This document shows positions 6,219-14,579 of a DNA stretch of 14,818 nucleotides, piece after piece. Source of the DNA: an uncultured bacterium (GTDB taxonomy: Bacteria; Bacteroidota; Bacteroidia; Bacteroidales; Marinifilaceae); contig CAJMSX010000069.1 of assembly GCA_905216195.1 (NCBI GenBank), positions 1 to 14,818 of the forward strand, in the 5' to 3' direction. The notes below the pieces were generated by a model. It made no database searches, had not been told where the DNA came from, and saw only the letters and a list, made by a program, of their open reading frames with translations. Position numbers and translations under genes: made by a program. Every line of letters begins with the position of its first letter. Within the stretch, counting starts at the first letter, position 1.

Positions 6219-8063
6219 ATGAACAGATACTGTCATTTCTCTATATTACCACTTCTTTTAGGAATAGTGGGTATCGGATTTATGGTTTATTCCTGTGCGA
6301 ATAAAGGATATCCGGAAGGGGGACCGAAAGACGAGACTCCCCCGAAGGTGGTATCCGAGCAACCTGCTTCTTTTACCAAAAATTTCAATAAAAAAAACAT
6401 CAGTATTTATTTCGATGAGTATGTGCAGTTGAAAGAAATCAACGAAAAGTTCATCATTTCTCCTCCTCAGGCTAAGAAACCGAAGGTGAGTCTCAGAGGA
6501 AAATACATCATTGTAAATTTTCAGGACAGTTTACGGCCTGAGACTACCTATAGCCTGGATTTTGCCGATGCGATCGTAGATTATAACGAAAGTAATCCTT
6601 TGGGGTATTACCGTTATGTATTTTCTACGGGCAATACCTTGGATACGCTTGAATTGAGTGGGAATGTGGTCCATGCCGAATCCAATGAACCGGTTTTGAA
6701 TTCCTATGTATTTTTGTACGAAAATCATGCCGATTCCACTCCTTTGCTTCAGTTACCGAACTATATGGCCCGGACGGATAGTTCCGGTTTTTTCCGGGTA
6801 ACGAATCTGAGAAGCGCAGAGTATAAGATTCTGGCCGTTATGGATGAAAACCGGGATTATAAGTATACTCCCGAAGCGGAAGGGGTCGCTTTTTTAGATA
6901 CGCTGATCCGTCCGGTGGTGATTCCGATGGAGAGAACGGACACCTTAAAGCTGGATTCTTTAGGAAGGGATTCCCTGGTTACCCGCCGATACCTGGCCTA
7001 TGGGCCCAGTAATCTCTATCTGAGGATGTTTACGGAAAAGCTCACTCAATTGTATATGACCAATGAAGAACGCAAACAGCGGGAATTGCTGAACTTTGTG
7101 TTCAGTATTCCCGGGGAGAACGGGTTTCGGATCGAATTATTGGATACCGTTGTGGAAGGGAATTGGTATTTACCGGAAATTTCAGCGGGGAAAGATACAC
7201 TCAACCTCTGGATCCGGGATTCACTGGTATACAAGCGGGATACGCTGCGCTTTAAACTCGATTATTTGCGGACCGACTCGACTCGTCAGCTATCCCCTTA
7301 TACGGATACGGTCCGGTTGATATTTACGGATAAAAAAACGAAAAATCAGAACAAACAGCGGAAAAAACGGGAAGAAAAACCGCCTATAGATTTCCTGAAA
7401 GTAGAAGTTGCTGTGCAGAATTCCCAGGATCTGAACCGGGGTATTCCTCTGGAATTCGACCGGCCTATCCGGGAAGAGGATGTTCAGCATATCCGTCTTA
7501 CCGAAAAAGTGGATACGGTGTATGTGCCGGTGGATGTCCGGATCAAGCGGGATAGCCTGAAAATAAGGAAGTTCACTCTGGAAGCCGCCTGGAAGCCCGA
7601 GGGGGAATATATACTGAGTATCGATTCCGCTACTATTTTCGATATTTACGGCAGGCATAACAACAAGCTGGAAAAGAAATTTAAGGTCCGCTCCCTGGAA
7701 TCATACGGCCAACTGGTTGTCGACCTCAAGGGTACGAAGGGACAGGTTATTGTACAGCTCTATAAATCGGAGACCAAAAAATCGGACAAGGGATTGCCGG
7801 TTTTCGATGTCGTCGCTCAACAGGTCGTCGGTCAGGATGAGAAGATCGTGTTTCATTATTTGAATGAAGGAAAATATAAGTTGAGAGCTATCCTGGATAA
7901 AAACCGCAACGGAGAGTGGGATACGGGTTTATATCTGAAAGGTATACAACCGGAAGAAGTTGTTTATTTACCCAGAGAAATTGTGGTAAAACAAAATTTC
8001 GATATTGAACAGGAATTTGATCTCGGAAGTTCGTATAAAGAGGAAACAGGACCGAAAAAGTAA
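6219..8063 (+). CDS. SbsA-type Ig-like domain lipoprotein
   Basis: A 614-residue predicted lipoprotein. The N-terminus has a hydrophobic signal and a lipobox VYSC with the acylated cysteine at C26, followed by the GGPKDETPP sequence seen in this Bacteroidota family. An SbsA-like bacterial Ig domain (Big_5 type) covers about 40-138. A carboxypeptidase-regulatory-like beta domain (LSGNVV... TDSSGFFRVTNL) lies at about 146-228. A highly basic linker is near 370-386. A final beta domain at about 495-600 has the GKYKLRAILDKNRNGEWDTG pattern. The molecular role is unknown; beta-rich lipoproteins like this are likely tethered to the outer membrane. It is the first of five co-directional envelope genes, 23 bases before the next. 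Confidence 0.85.
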   Translation: MNRYCHFSILPLLLGIVGIGFMVYSCANKGYPEGGPKDETPPKVVSEQPASFTKNFNKKNISIYFDEYVQLKEINEKFIISPPQAKKPKVSLRGKYIIVNFQDSLRPETTYSLDFADAIVDYNESNPLGYYRYVFSTGNTLDTLELSGNVVHAESNEPVLNSYVFLYENHADSTPLLQLPNYMARTDSSGFFRVTNLRSAEYKILAVMDENRDYKYTPEAEGVAFLDTLIRPVVIPMERTDTLKLDSLGRDSLVTRRYLAYGPSNLYLRMFTEKLTQLYMTNEERKQRELLNFVFSIPGENGFRIELLDTVVEGNWYLPEISAGKDTLNLWIRDSLVYKRDTLRFKLDYLRTDSTRQLSPYTDTVRLIFTDKKTKNQNKQRKKREEKPPIDFLKVEVAVQNSQDLNRGIPLEFDRPIREEDVQHIRLTEKVDTVYVPVDVRIKRDSLKIRKFTLEAAWKPEGEYILSIDSATIFDIYGRHNNKLEKKFKVRSLESYGQLVVDLKGTKGQVIVQLYKSETKKSDKGLPVFDVVAQQVVGQDEKIVFHYLNEGKYKLRAILDKNRNGEWDTGLYLKGIQPEEVVYLPREIVVKQNFDIEQEFDLGSSYKEETGPKK

Positions 8064-8077
8064 AGAATTTTGCAAAA

Positions 8078-8083
8078 AGGAGG
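8078..8083 (+). promoter_or_regulatory. Strong Shine-Dalgarno sequence before the DUF3108 gene
   Basis: AGGAGG lies three bases before ATG 8087. Strong anti-16S complementarity is rare at Bacteroidota starts and is not seen before the other genes of this window. Confidence 0.6.
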
Positions 8084-8086
8084 TAT

Positions 8087-8872
8087 ATGAAACGACTAGT
8101 GATATTGATCGGAATAATAGGTATGTTTTTCTCGTTGACCGCCCAGCGGAAATATCCCCCGGTAGACAAACTGGTATATACGGGTTATTACAACTGGGGT
8201 ATTATCTGGTTGCGGGCGGGGATAGTGGAATTCAGGGAAAAGATATCCGATAAATATCCGGGTGCTACCGAATTGGTGGCTACCGGAGCTTCTTTACCTT
8301 CCTGGGATTGGGTTTTCCGGCTGAGAGATACACTGATTTCTCATTTCGATACGTCGACCTATATGCCTTATGAATTTTCCCGGAAGGCACATGAAGGGAA
8401 TTATCATAAAACTTTCGATTACCTGTGGGATTACGATAGCGCGAAAATTTTTGCCGACATTCATAAAATCGGAAAGTACCGCAAACAAGATACGGTGGCT
8501 TTACAGCCCGGTACTTATGATATGTTGTCGGTCGCCTGGAAGGCTCGCGAACTGGATTTCGACAATTTTCAGGTCAACGAGCAAATACCCATAAAGATAT
8601 TGATCGATCGGAAAATATACGATTTATACGTGAGATATTTGGGAATAGATAAAATTAAGGTAGGAGGTAAGCGGAGAGAATGCTATGTTTTTTCTCCTTT
8701 GTTGGTTCAAGGAGAGGTCTTTAAGGGCGGAGAGAATATGAAAATCTGGGTCAGCCGGGATGAGTATCGCCTGCCCTTGATGGTGGAAGCTAAAATTCTG
8801 GTCGGGTCTGTCAAGGGAATATTAGATGTAAATGCCAGTAAATACGCAAATACTGAAATACACGATAAATAA
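8087..8872 (+). CDS. DUF3108 domain-containing exported protein
   Basis: A 261-residue protein with a signal peptide (hydrophobic 3-17, probable cleavage after LTA at about 19) and a mature part that fits the DUF3108 family. Opening pattern is YTGYYNWGIIWLRAGIVEF, followed by alternating strands, the middle DYDSAKIFADIHK segment, and a C-terminal IWVSRDEYRLPLMVEAKILVGSVKGIL block. The family is thought to be periplasmic and beta-rich; its function is not known. It lies 23 bases after the Ig-like lipoprotein and 15 bases before the DUF4837 gene, so it is very likely co-transcribed with both. No catalytic motif is evident. Confidence 0.87.
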   Translation: MKRLVILIGIIGMFFSLTAQRKYPPVDKLVYTGYYNWGIIWLRAGIVEFREKISDKYPGATELVATGASLPSWDWVFRLRDTLISHFDTSTYMPYEFSRKAHEGNYHKTFDYLWDYDSAKIFADIHKIGKYRKQDTVALQPGTYDMLSVAWKARELDFDNFQVNEQIPIKILIDRKIYDLYVRYLGIDKIKVGGKRRECYVFSPLLVQGEVFKGGENMKIWVSRDEYRLPLMVEAKILVGSVKGILDVNASKYANTEIHDK

Positions 8873-8887
8873 CTAAAATGCATCATT

Positions 8888-9913
8888 ATGAAACCGAAAT
8901 TATTCATCCGATTCGCAGTAGGATTATTCTTATGCTTAAGCATCATGTCCTGCAAAGATAAGAAACCCGGTTTGGCTCCTCTCTCCGGTACGGCTAACGA
9001 GATTCTGGTGGTTATGAATAAGACCCAGTGGGACGGGGCCCCCGGTGATACCGTAAAACAGTGGTTCGGTCAGCAACAACTCGGATTGCCCCAGCCGGAA
9101 CCGGTGTTCAATATTATCAATCTTCCCCAGGATTTTTTCGATAAGAGTTTTAAAGCTTACCGGAGTATATTAAATGTGAATATTTCTCCGGATATCGATT
9201 CTGCTAAGATTTATTTTAAAGACAGTCCCTGGGCGGCTACTCAGAAATATTTTCAGATCGATGCTCCGGATGATGCCGCCTTTTTCCGTATTTTCGATGC
9301 AAACAAACAGGCGATGCTGGATGTTTTTTTGAAATCGGAACAGGATCGTTTGGTGGATTTTTACAAAAAGAATCCGGATTCTAAAATCTATAACTTCTTT
9401 AAAGATAATTATCACCTTTACCTGAGTTTCCCTGCCGAATATATAATCAATAAGGAGTCGAAAGATTTTGTCTGGATTTCTCGGGAAACCGGAAAAGACA
9501 GCAAAGGTTTTGTTTTTATCCAAAGACCGTATAAAGACATTGCCCAATTCCAATACCAGGCGATTATGGATACCGTTATGTCCGAACTCCAACGGAATAT
9601 TCCGGGACCGCTGCCCGGTTCCTACATGACTTTGGATACCGTTACGCCGATGATTTCCCAGACTTATAATTACGATGAAGATCATTATGCGGTATTGATG
9701 CGGGGGCTGTGGACGGTAACGAATGATTTTATGGCCGGGCCTTTTGTGTTGAATGTGGTATTGGACCAGAGAAATAACCGGGTACTTTATATGATGGGAT
9801 ATGTTTATGCTCCGGACGATAAAAAGCGGAATAAGATGCGTCAGGTAGAAGCCATTTTGTTTACGGCCGATCTGGATTATAAGGAACCGGCTGAGGGGCA
9901 AAGCGGTAAATAG
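8888..9913 (+). CDS. DUF4837 family lipoprotein
   Basis: A 341-residue predicted lipoprotein. The signal segment ends in the lipobox IMSC with acylated C22, followed by KDKK. The mature protein begins with the family-like GTANEILVVMNKTQWDG and contains the repeated-looking blocks PWAATQKYFQIDAPDD and GFVFIQRPYKD, ending with LFTADLDY, as in DUF4837 members of Bacteroidota. Function is unknown. The KD after the cysteine partly resembles the surface-export signal described in Bacteroidota lipoproteins, but it is one acidic residue short, so exposure is uncertain. Fifteen bases separate it from the DUF3108 gene and 24 from the NamZ-like gene. Confidence 0.88.
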   Translation: MKPKLFIRFAVGLFLCLSIMSCKDKKPGLAPLSGTANEILVVMNKTQWDGAPGDTVKQWFGQQQLGLPQPEPVFNIINLPQDFFDKSFKAYRSILNVNISPDIDSAKIYFKDSPWAATQKYFQIDAPDDAAFFRIFDANKQAMLDVFLKSEQDRLVDFYKKNPDSKIYNFFKDNYHLYLSFPAEYIINKESKDFVWISRETGKDSKGFVFIQRPYKDIAQFQYQAIMDTVMSELQRNIPGPLPGSYMTLDTVTPMISQTYNYDEDHYAVLMRGLWTVTNDFMAGPFVLNVVLDQRNNRVLYMMGYVYAPDDKKRNKMRQVEAILFTADLDYKEPAEGQSGK

Positions 9914-9937
9914 CGGGTACGGTATATCGGTTTTGGT

Positions 9938-11149
9938 ATGTGCGTAAGGGTATTATTTTTGATGTTTCTTCTTTGGGGAGGAACCTTTCGGGGGATGACC
10001 GGGGAACCGGTGCTTCCGGGAATAGCGGATTTTGAGTCTTATCGTACTCGTTTGGAGGGTAAGCGGGTTGCTCTGGCAGCTAATCAGACTTCGGTGCTGG
10101 CGGGAGAAGCCGTCAAGGGAAGGTCTTCGGCCGGTCCGATACTGCATAGTGTCGATTTTTTAAGAAAACAGGGGGTGAATTTGGTGAAGATTTTTTGCCC
10201 GGAGCACGGATTCCGGGGGACGGAGGATGCCGGAGCGAAAGTATCGGATGCCCGGGATAAAGCGACGGGACTGCCGGTAGTTTCTTTGTACGGCAAGAAA
10301 AAGAAACCTTTACCGGAAGATTTAAAGGGGATAGATGTAGTTATTTTCGATATGCAGGACGTGGGGGTGAGGTTTTATACCTATCTTTCCACTCTTCATT
10401 ATCTGATGGAAGCTTGTGCGGAAAACCATATTCCTTTGTTGGTAGCGGACCGCCCGAACCCGAACGCTTTTTATGTGGACGGTCCGGTCTTGGATACGGC
10501 TTTCTCCTCTTTTGTCGGCATGCATCCGGTTCCAGTGGTGTATGGTATGACGATAGGGGAATATGCCCGGATGATCAATGGGGAAGGTTGGTTGAAAAAT
10601 AAAATCCGCTGTGATCTGACCGTTATCCCTTGTAAGAACTGGGACCGTAACCGGATTGTAGAATTACCCCGGAAACCTTCGCCCAACCTGCCCGATCCGA
10701 TTTCTGTTTTGTTATATCCGTCGGTTTGTTTTTTTGAAGGTACGGTGGTCAATGAGGGGCGGGGAACCCGGAAACCGTTTCAGGTATTCGGCCATCCCGA
10801 TTTAATAAATATGCCCTACTCGTATGTACCGGAATCTATCGAAGGGATGAGCAAGTCTCCGAAATGCCTAGGTAAGCTTTGTCACGGAAGGGATGTAAGC
10901 GATCAGTTCGAAACAGTAAAAAAGAGCCGGCAATTATGCTTGAAATGGTTGCTTGAGGCTTACCGGAATTATAGGGGAAAAACTCCATTTTTTACGGTTT
11001 TTTTCGATAAATTAGCCGGGTCTTCCGCTTTGCGGAAGGATATTCTGGCCGGAAAAACGGAGGCGGAAATCCGAAAATCCTGGGAAGCGGATTTGAAACG
11101 TTTTGCCCGTATCCGGAGGGCTTATCTTCTCTATGGATATAAAAATTAG
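9938..11149 (+). CDS. namZ: Exo-beta-N-acetylmuramidase NamZ-like (DUF1343)
   Basis: A 403-residue protein with an N-terminal hydrophobic export segment (about 4-15). The DUF1343/NamZ motifs are all present: EHGFRG at 89-94, IFDMQD with a following RFYTYLST at 136-152, DRPNP at 171-175, CFFEGT at 264-269 and GRGT at 274-277. NamZ enzymes remove N-acetylmuramic acid from the non-reducing ends of peptidoglycan fragments and feed MurNAc recycling; the glutamate of EHG lies in the region linked to catalysis. The protein probably acts in the periplasm. It is the only gene of the five-gene run with a known activity, and lies 24 bases after DUF4837 and 27 before the AsmA gene. No MurNAc kinase or etherase is near. 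Confidence 0.88.
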   Translation: MCVRVLFLMFLLWGGTFRGMTGEPVLPGIADFESYRTRLEGKRVALAANQTSVLAGEAVKGRSSAGPILHSVDFLRKQGVNLVKIFCPEHGFRGTEDAGAKVSDARDKATGLPVVSLYGKKKKPLPEDLKGIDVVIFDMQDVGVRFYTYLSTLHYLMEACAENHIPLLVADRPNPNAFYVDGPVLDTAFSSFVGMHPVPVVYGMTIGEYARMINGEGWLKNKIRCDLTVIPCKNWDRNRIVELPRKPSPNLPDPISVLLYPSVCFFEGTVVNEGRGTRKPFQVFGHPDLINMPYSYVPESIEGMSKSPKCLGKLCHGRDVSDQFETVKKSRQLCLKWLLEAYRNYRGKTPFFTVFFDKLAGSSALRKDILAGKTEAEIRKSWEADLKRFARIRRAYLLYGYKN

Positions 11150-11176
11150 GTGTGCTTGTGGTAAAAATAGTGAACT

Positions 11177-14100
11177 ATGACTGAAAAAGTAAGGAAAAGC
11201 AGGTGGACCCGAAGCGTGAAATGGTTCTTCCTGACAATTTTGGCGCTTTTATTATTGTTGTTCATCGCTGTAGGGGTTGCAGTGAATTTTGTATTTACTC
11301 CTTCTAAACTGACTCCGGCTGTGGAAAAAATTGCCGGAGAGTATTTAAATGCCGATGTACATATCGGTGAAATAGAATTGACTTTCTTTTCAACGTTTCC
11401 CGACTTCGGCTTGCGGATGACAAGTACGAGCGTGGTATCGAACGTTTTGAGAGATACTTCCGTGGTTGCCGAAAACAGGGATTCCCTTCTTTATATTCAA
11501 ACCTGCCTGATTACGGTAAATCCGGTGGCTTATTTGCGGGAAAAGGAAATCAAGGTAAAGGATTTTATACTGGAATGGCCCCGCATTTATGCTTTTGTCG
11601 ATAAAGAGGGAAAACCGAACTGGAATATTGCGGGAGCGCTTGCCGATACCCTGCTTCCGCCTGATTCGCTGGCTGATTCCGGGGTCGCGGCTCAAGAAAC
11701 AGCGACACCGGAAATAAAGGTCGATATAAAAAATGTACGTATCCGGGACGGGCAGTTGGTGTTCGACGACCGGAGTACCCAACTGTATGCCCGGATAGAC
11801 GGTTTGGATGTAGGCATAGACGGCGATTTTCTGGGACGTACGGCAGATCTGAAACTGGATATTAAGACCAAAAATATTTTATTCTGGCAGGAAGGACAAT
11901 TACTGGTCAAACGGTTGGCGTTGGGCGTGGAGACCGGCATGAGCATTGACCGGGATTCTTTGCTATATACCCTGAGGAAAACCGTCTTCGACGTGAACGG
12001 AATAAAGTTTGGAGCAGAAGGACGTTTACAGGCGGATACCTCCGCCCGCACCCTGCTGGTCGATTTAAAATACGGGATACATATTCCTTCTTTAAAAACC
12101 ATTCTGGATCTGATCCCGGATACGCTGATGCGGAAAGATAAAAAAGTGGAGGTAAAGGGGGATGTATTATGTACGGGTACGGTCCGGGGTTTGTACGGGA
12201 AGAAAAATATCCCTCTGATCACGTCTGCGTTCAAAATCGTGGACGGGTATATTGCTTACGAAGGAATGCCTTCCGACATAGAAGCTTTGAATGCTGATCT
12301 TTATGCTCAGGTCGATTTACAGAAACAACAGCCTTCTTATGTCCGTTTGAATGAATTTTGTGTAAAAGGCGGAAAAACGGACATTGACATGAAGGGGGTA
12401 ATCGAAAATATTTTGAATGATCCCCGTTTTAAGATAGAGCTCGAGGGAAAGATCGATTTCGATGACTTGACCAAAATATTTCCTTTGGCGGAAGGTGTGG
12501 AATGCCGAGGCCGGATTGAATCAGCTATGAAGACCAATGTTTTGTTATCCGACCTGAAAGAGGCCGATTACGGTAGATTGAAGTTGGGTGGCTGGTGTAA
12601 AGTACAGGACGTGGATATTTTTGTACCGAAGGACAGTATCGTGCTGAAAGTAAAGTCGGCGGGTCTGGGATTTGCCGCCAATCGTAAAAATGAAAAAGTG
12701 GTGCAGGGCGTGGATTTCCTGAACGGGGTGGTCGGTTATTCCGGTTTGGATATTCATGTGCAGAATAAATTACGGTTACGGATGGATACGACCTATCTGA
12801 CTTTGAAAACCACTCCCTTACGCGATACGACAGCCATTGCGACAGTCGTTTCCGGTTTCCACCTCGGTCGTACCATTCTCATTGTACGGGATACCTTTTT
12901 GTTGGGAGTAAAGCAGATGGATGTGCAGGCGAAATTGATGCCGAGCAAGCGAAATAAGAAAATCCCGCATGTGGAAGCTCAATTCCGATTCGACAGTCTG
13001 CGGCTCCGGGCCTTGAATAACCGTTTGAATATTGCAAAAGCAGATGTAGCTTTCGAAGCTACCCGGAGCAGGCGCAACGAACGGATCTGGCGGCCTTCGG
13101 GGTATATCGATTTCGAAGGCTTGAGGGCTTATACGCCTTTGTTTCCCTTGCGTATGAGAATGCCGGGTACGCGGATCCATTTCGACCGAAATGAGGTCTT
13201 ACTGGATTCGGCGGTTTTGCAGTTAGGACGTTCAGATGTACGGTTGACCGGTAAGATTACGAATCTGGCCCGGGCTTTTTTCAGAAAGGAAGAGTTGAAA
13301 GCCGAACTTTCGGTGAAATCGAAGATGATAAATTGCAATCAATTGATGAGAGCCTTGGATATGGGGACTGCTTATATGGAAAAAGTAAAAGCCGGTTATA
13401 AGGAAAAAGTCAATACGGAAGAAGACGATATGGAGCAGGTGGCTGTAGTCAGTGATTCTGCCGTTTATGACGGTAATAGTTCCATATTCGTTGTACCTGA
13501 AGGAATTAACTTTACGTTTCAGACGGATATCGAAAAAATGATCTTCGGAAAGCTCCTGATGGAAAACATTCACGGCGAAATGGTGATGAAAAATCAGTGT
13601 GTGCAGGTTTCCGACCTGAATTTACGATCTTCCGCCGCCAATATGGATGCCACCTTGATTTATAAAGCGACGGATACCTTGCGGGCTTATACCGGTTTCG
13701 CTTTAAAAATGCACGATATCCGCATCGACAGTCTGGTGCGGGTGGTTCCTTCCCTGGATACGCTTTTTCCGATGCTGAGGTCTTTTGAAGGAGATGTCGA
13801 TTTCCACATTTCTGCGGAAACCTGGTTGGATTCTGCGATGATGATTGAACTTCCGACTTTACGCGCTGCAGCGTATCTGGACGGACATAATCTGGTATTG
13901 ATGGATGGGGAGACGTTTGCCGAAATATCCAAAATGCTGATGTTTAAAAATAAAAAGCGTAATATGATCGATAGCATATCGGTAGACCTCCTGATCAAAG
14001 ACGGGGAAGTGGAAATTTTCCCTTTCCTGTTGGAGATCGACCGGTATAAGGTGGCTGTGGGAGGGAAACACAATATCGATATGAGTTTTAAGTATCATAT

Positions 14101-14320
14101 TTCTCTCTTGAAATCGATTTTGCCTTTCCGGGCCGGAGTGGACATCAGCGGCACCCTGGATAAAATGAAATACCGGATTACCAAGGCGAAATATAAAAAC
14201 CTCTTTATCCCTTCCCGCCGGGCGAAAGTAGATAGTTCGCAATTGAATCTGAGACAAAAAATCAGGACGCTGTTGAGGGAAGGAGGGAATAATAGTATCG
14301 ACACTTTAGAACAAGAGTAA
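11177..14320 (+). CDS. AsmA-family envelope protein
   Basis: A 1047-residue protein with a short basic N-terminus, one membrane anchor at about 15-38 and a long periplasmic part made of repeated short beta strands. The opening PSKLTPAVEKIAGEYLNADVHIGEIELTFFSTFPDFGL is the AsmA N-terminal pattern, and the last third (about 800-1000) resembles the AsmA-like C-terminal domain. AsmA-like proteins such as TamB, YhdP and YicH are now viewed as bridge-like lipid carriers between inner and outer membranes, built as a groove of stacked strands. A similar role here is inference. It is the last gene before a strong terminator. Confidence 0.9.
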   Translation: MTEKVRKSRWTRSVKWFFLTILALLLLLFIAVGVAVNFVFTPSKLTPAVEKIAGEYLNADVHIGEIELTFFSTFPDFGLRMTSTSVVSNVLRDTSVVAENRDSLLYIQTCLITVNPVAYLREKEIKVKDFILEWPRIYAFVDKEGKPNWNIAGALADTLLPPDSLADSGVAAQETATPEIKVDIKNVRIRDGQLVFDDRSTQLYARIDGLDVGIDGDFLGRTADLKLDIKTKNILFWQEGQLLVKRLALGVETGMSIDRDSLLYTLRKTVFDVNGIKFGAEGRLQADTSARTLLVDLKYGIHIPSLKTILDLIPDTLMRKDKKVEVKGDVLCTGTVRGLYGKKNIPLITSAFKIVDGYIAYEGMPSDIEALNADLYAQVDLQKQQPSYVRLNEFCVKGGKTDIDMKGVIENILNDPRFKIELEGKIDFDDLTKIFPLAEGVECRGRIESAMKTNVLLSDLKEADYGRLKLGGWCKVQDVDIFVPKDSIVLKVKSAGLGFAANRKNEKVVQGVDFLNGVVGYSGLDIHVQNKLRLRMDTTYLTLKTTPLRDTTAIATVVSGFHLGRTILIVRDTFLLGVKQMDVQAKLMPSKRNKKIPHVEAQFRFDSLRLRALNNRLNIAKADVAFEATRSRRNERIWRPSGYIDFEGLRAYTPLFPLRMRMPGTRIHFDRNEVLLDSAVLQLGRSDVRLTGKITNLARAFFRKEELKAELSVKSKMINCNQLMRALDMGTAYMEKVKAGYKEKVNTEEDDMEQVAVVSDSAVYDGNSSIFVVPEGINFTFQTDIEKMIFGKLLMENIHGEMVMKNQCVQVSDLNLRSSAANMDATLIYKATDTLRAYTGFALKMHDIRIDSLVRVVPSLDTLFPMLRSFEGDVDFHISAETWLDSAMMIELPTLRAAAYLDGHNLVLMDGETFAEISKMLMFKNKKRNMIDSISVDLLIKDGEVEIFPFLLEIDRYKVAVGGKHNIDMSFKYHISLLKSILPFRAGVDISGTLDKMKYRITKAKYKNLFIPSRRAKVDSSQLNLRQKIRTLLREGGNNSIDTLEQE

Positions 14321-14325
14321 GACAG

Positions 14326-14362
14326 ACCGGACCGGTTATTTAAAATCGGTCCGGTTATTTTT
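14326..14362 (+). terminator. Strong intrinsic terminator after the AsmA gene
   Basis: ACCGGACCG at 14326-14334 is the exact reverse complement of CGGTCCGGT at 14347-14355. Three further inner pairs (one G-U) extend the stem to 12 base pairs with a 6-base loop, and TTATTTTT follows. The stem is GC-rich at its base and lies six bases after the stop codon. Confidence 0.92.
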
Positions 14363-14373
14363 GAAAAATACTC

Positions 14374-14402
14374 TTTTTATATTTTAAAAAGAATTATCTT
14401 TG
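14374..14402 (+). promoter_or_regulatory. Promoter of the cobalamin riboswitch leader
   Basis: TATCTTTG at 14395-14402 is a perfect TAnnTTTG -7 box; TTTT at 14374-14377 gives a -33 candidate with spacing 17. Transcription would begin near 14406, exactly where the first paired strand of the riboswitch starts. Confidence 0.6.
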
Positions 14403-14404
14403 CT

Positions 14405-14579
14405 ACGTTTTGTTCCCGGGCATCATCCGGTGTCAGGGATTAAATGGGAATCAGGTGAAAATCCTGGACAGTCCCGCTGCTGTGAGCCTTTCAAAGGGCA
14501 GGCACTACTTTGGCCACTGTTTCCGTACGGAAATGGGAAGGCGCCTGTACCGAGGTAAGTCAGAAGACCTGCAAAACGT
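14405..14579 (+). promoter_or_regulatory. Cobalamin (B12) riboswitch aptamer
   Basis: All core blocks of the cobalamin riboswitch class are present in order: CCGGTG near 14427, GGGAATCAGGTGAAAATCC (14446-14464), the CAGTCCCGCTGCTGTGA block (14469-14485), GCCACTG (14513-14519), GGGAAGGC (14535-14542) and the B12 box AGTCAGAAGACCTGC (14558-14572). A variable stem between the last core elements is the perfect palindrome TTTCCGTACGGAAA (14520-14533). The closing P1 helix is ACGTTTTG (14405-14412) with CAAAACGT (14572-14579). Binding of a cobalamin should lower expression of a downstream plus-strand gene outside the window, typically a BtuB-type TonB-dependent receptor or a cobalamin biosynthesis or transport gene. 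Confidence 0.93.

Noticed and set aside
9170..9901. A 243-residue minus-strand frame
   Set aside because: It lies wholly opposite the DUF4837 gene, and its Ile/His/Arg-rich composition is typical of an antisense shadow.
11692..12234. A 180-residue minus-strand frame
   Set aside because: It is antisense to the AsmA-family gene, is low in complexity (Ser/Arg-rich) and matches no family I know.
14520..14533. Perfect 14-base palindrome TTTCCGTACGGAAA as a possible protein operator
   Set aside because: It lies inside the cobalamin aptamer between two conserved core blocks, where a variable hairpin is expected.
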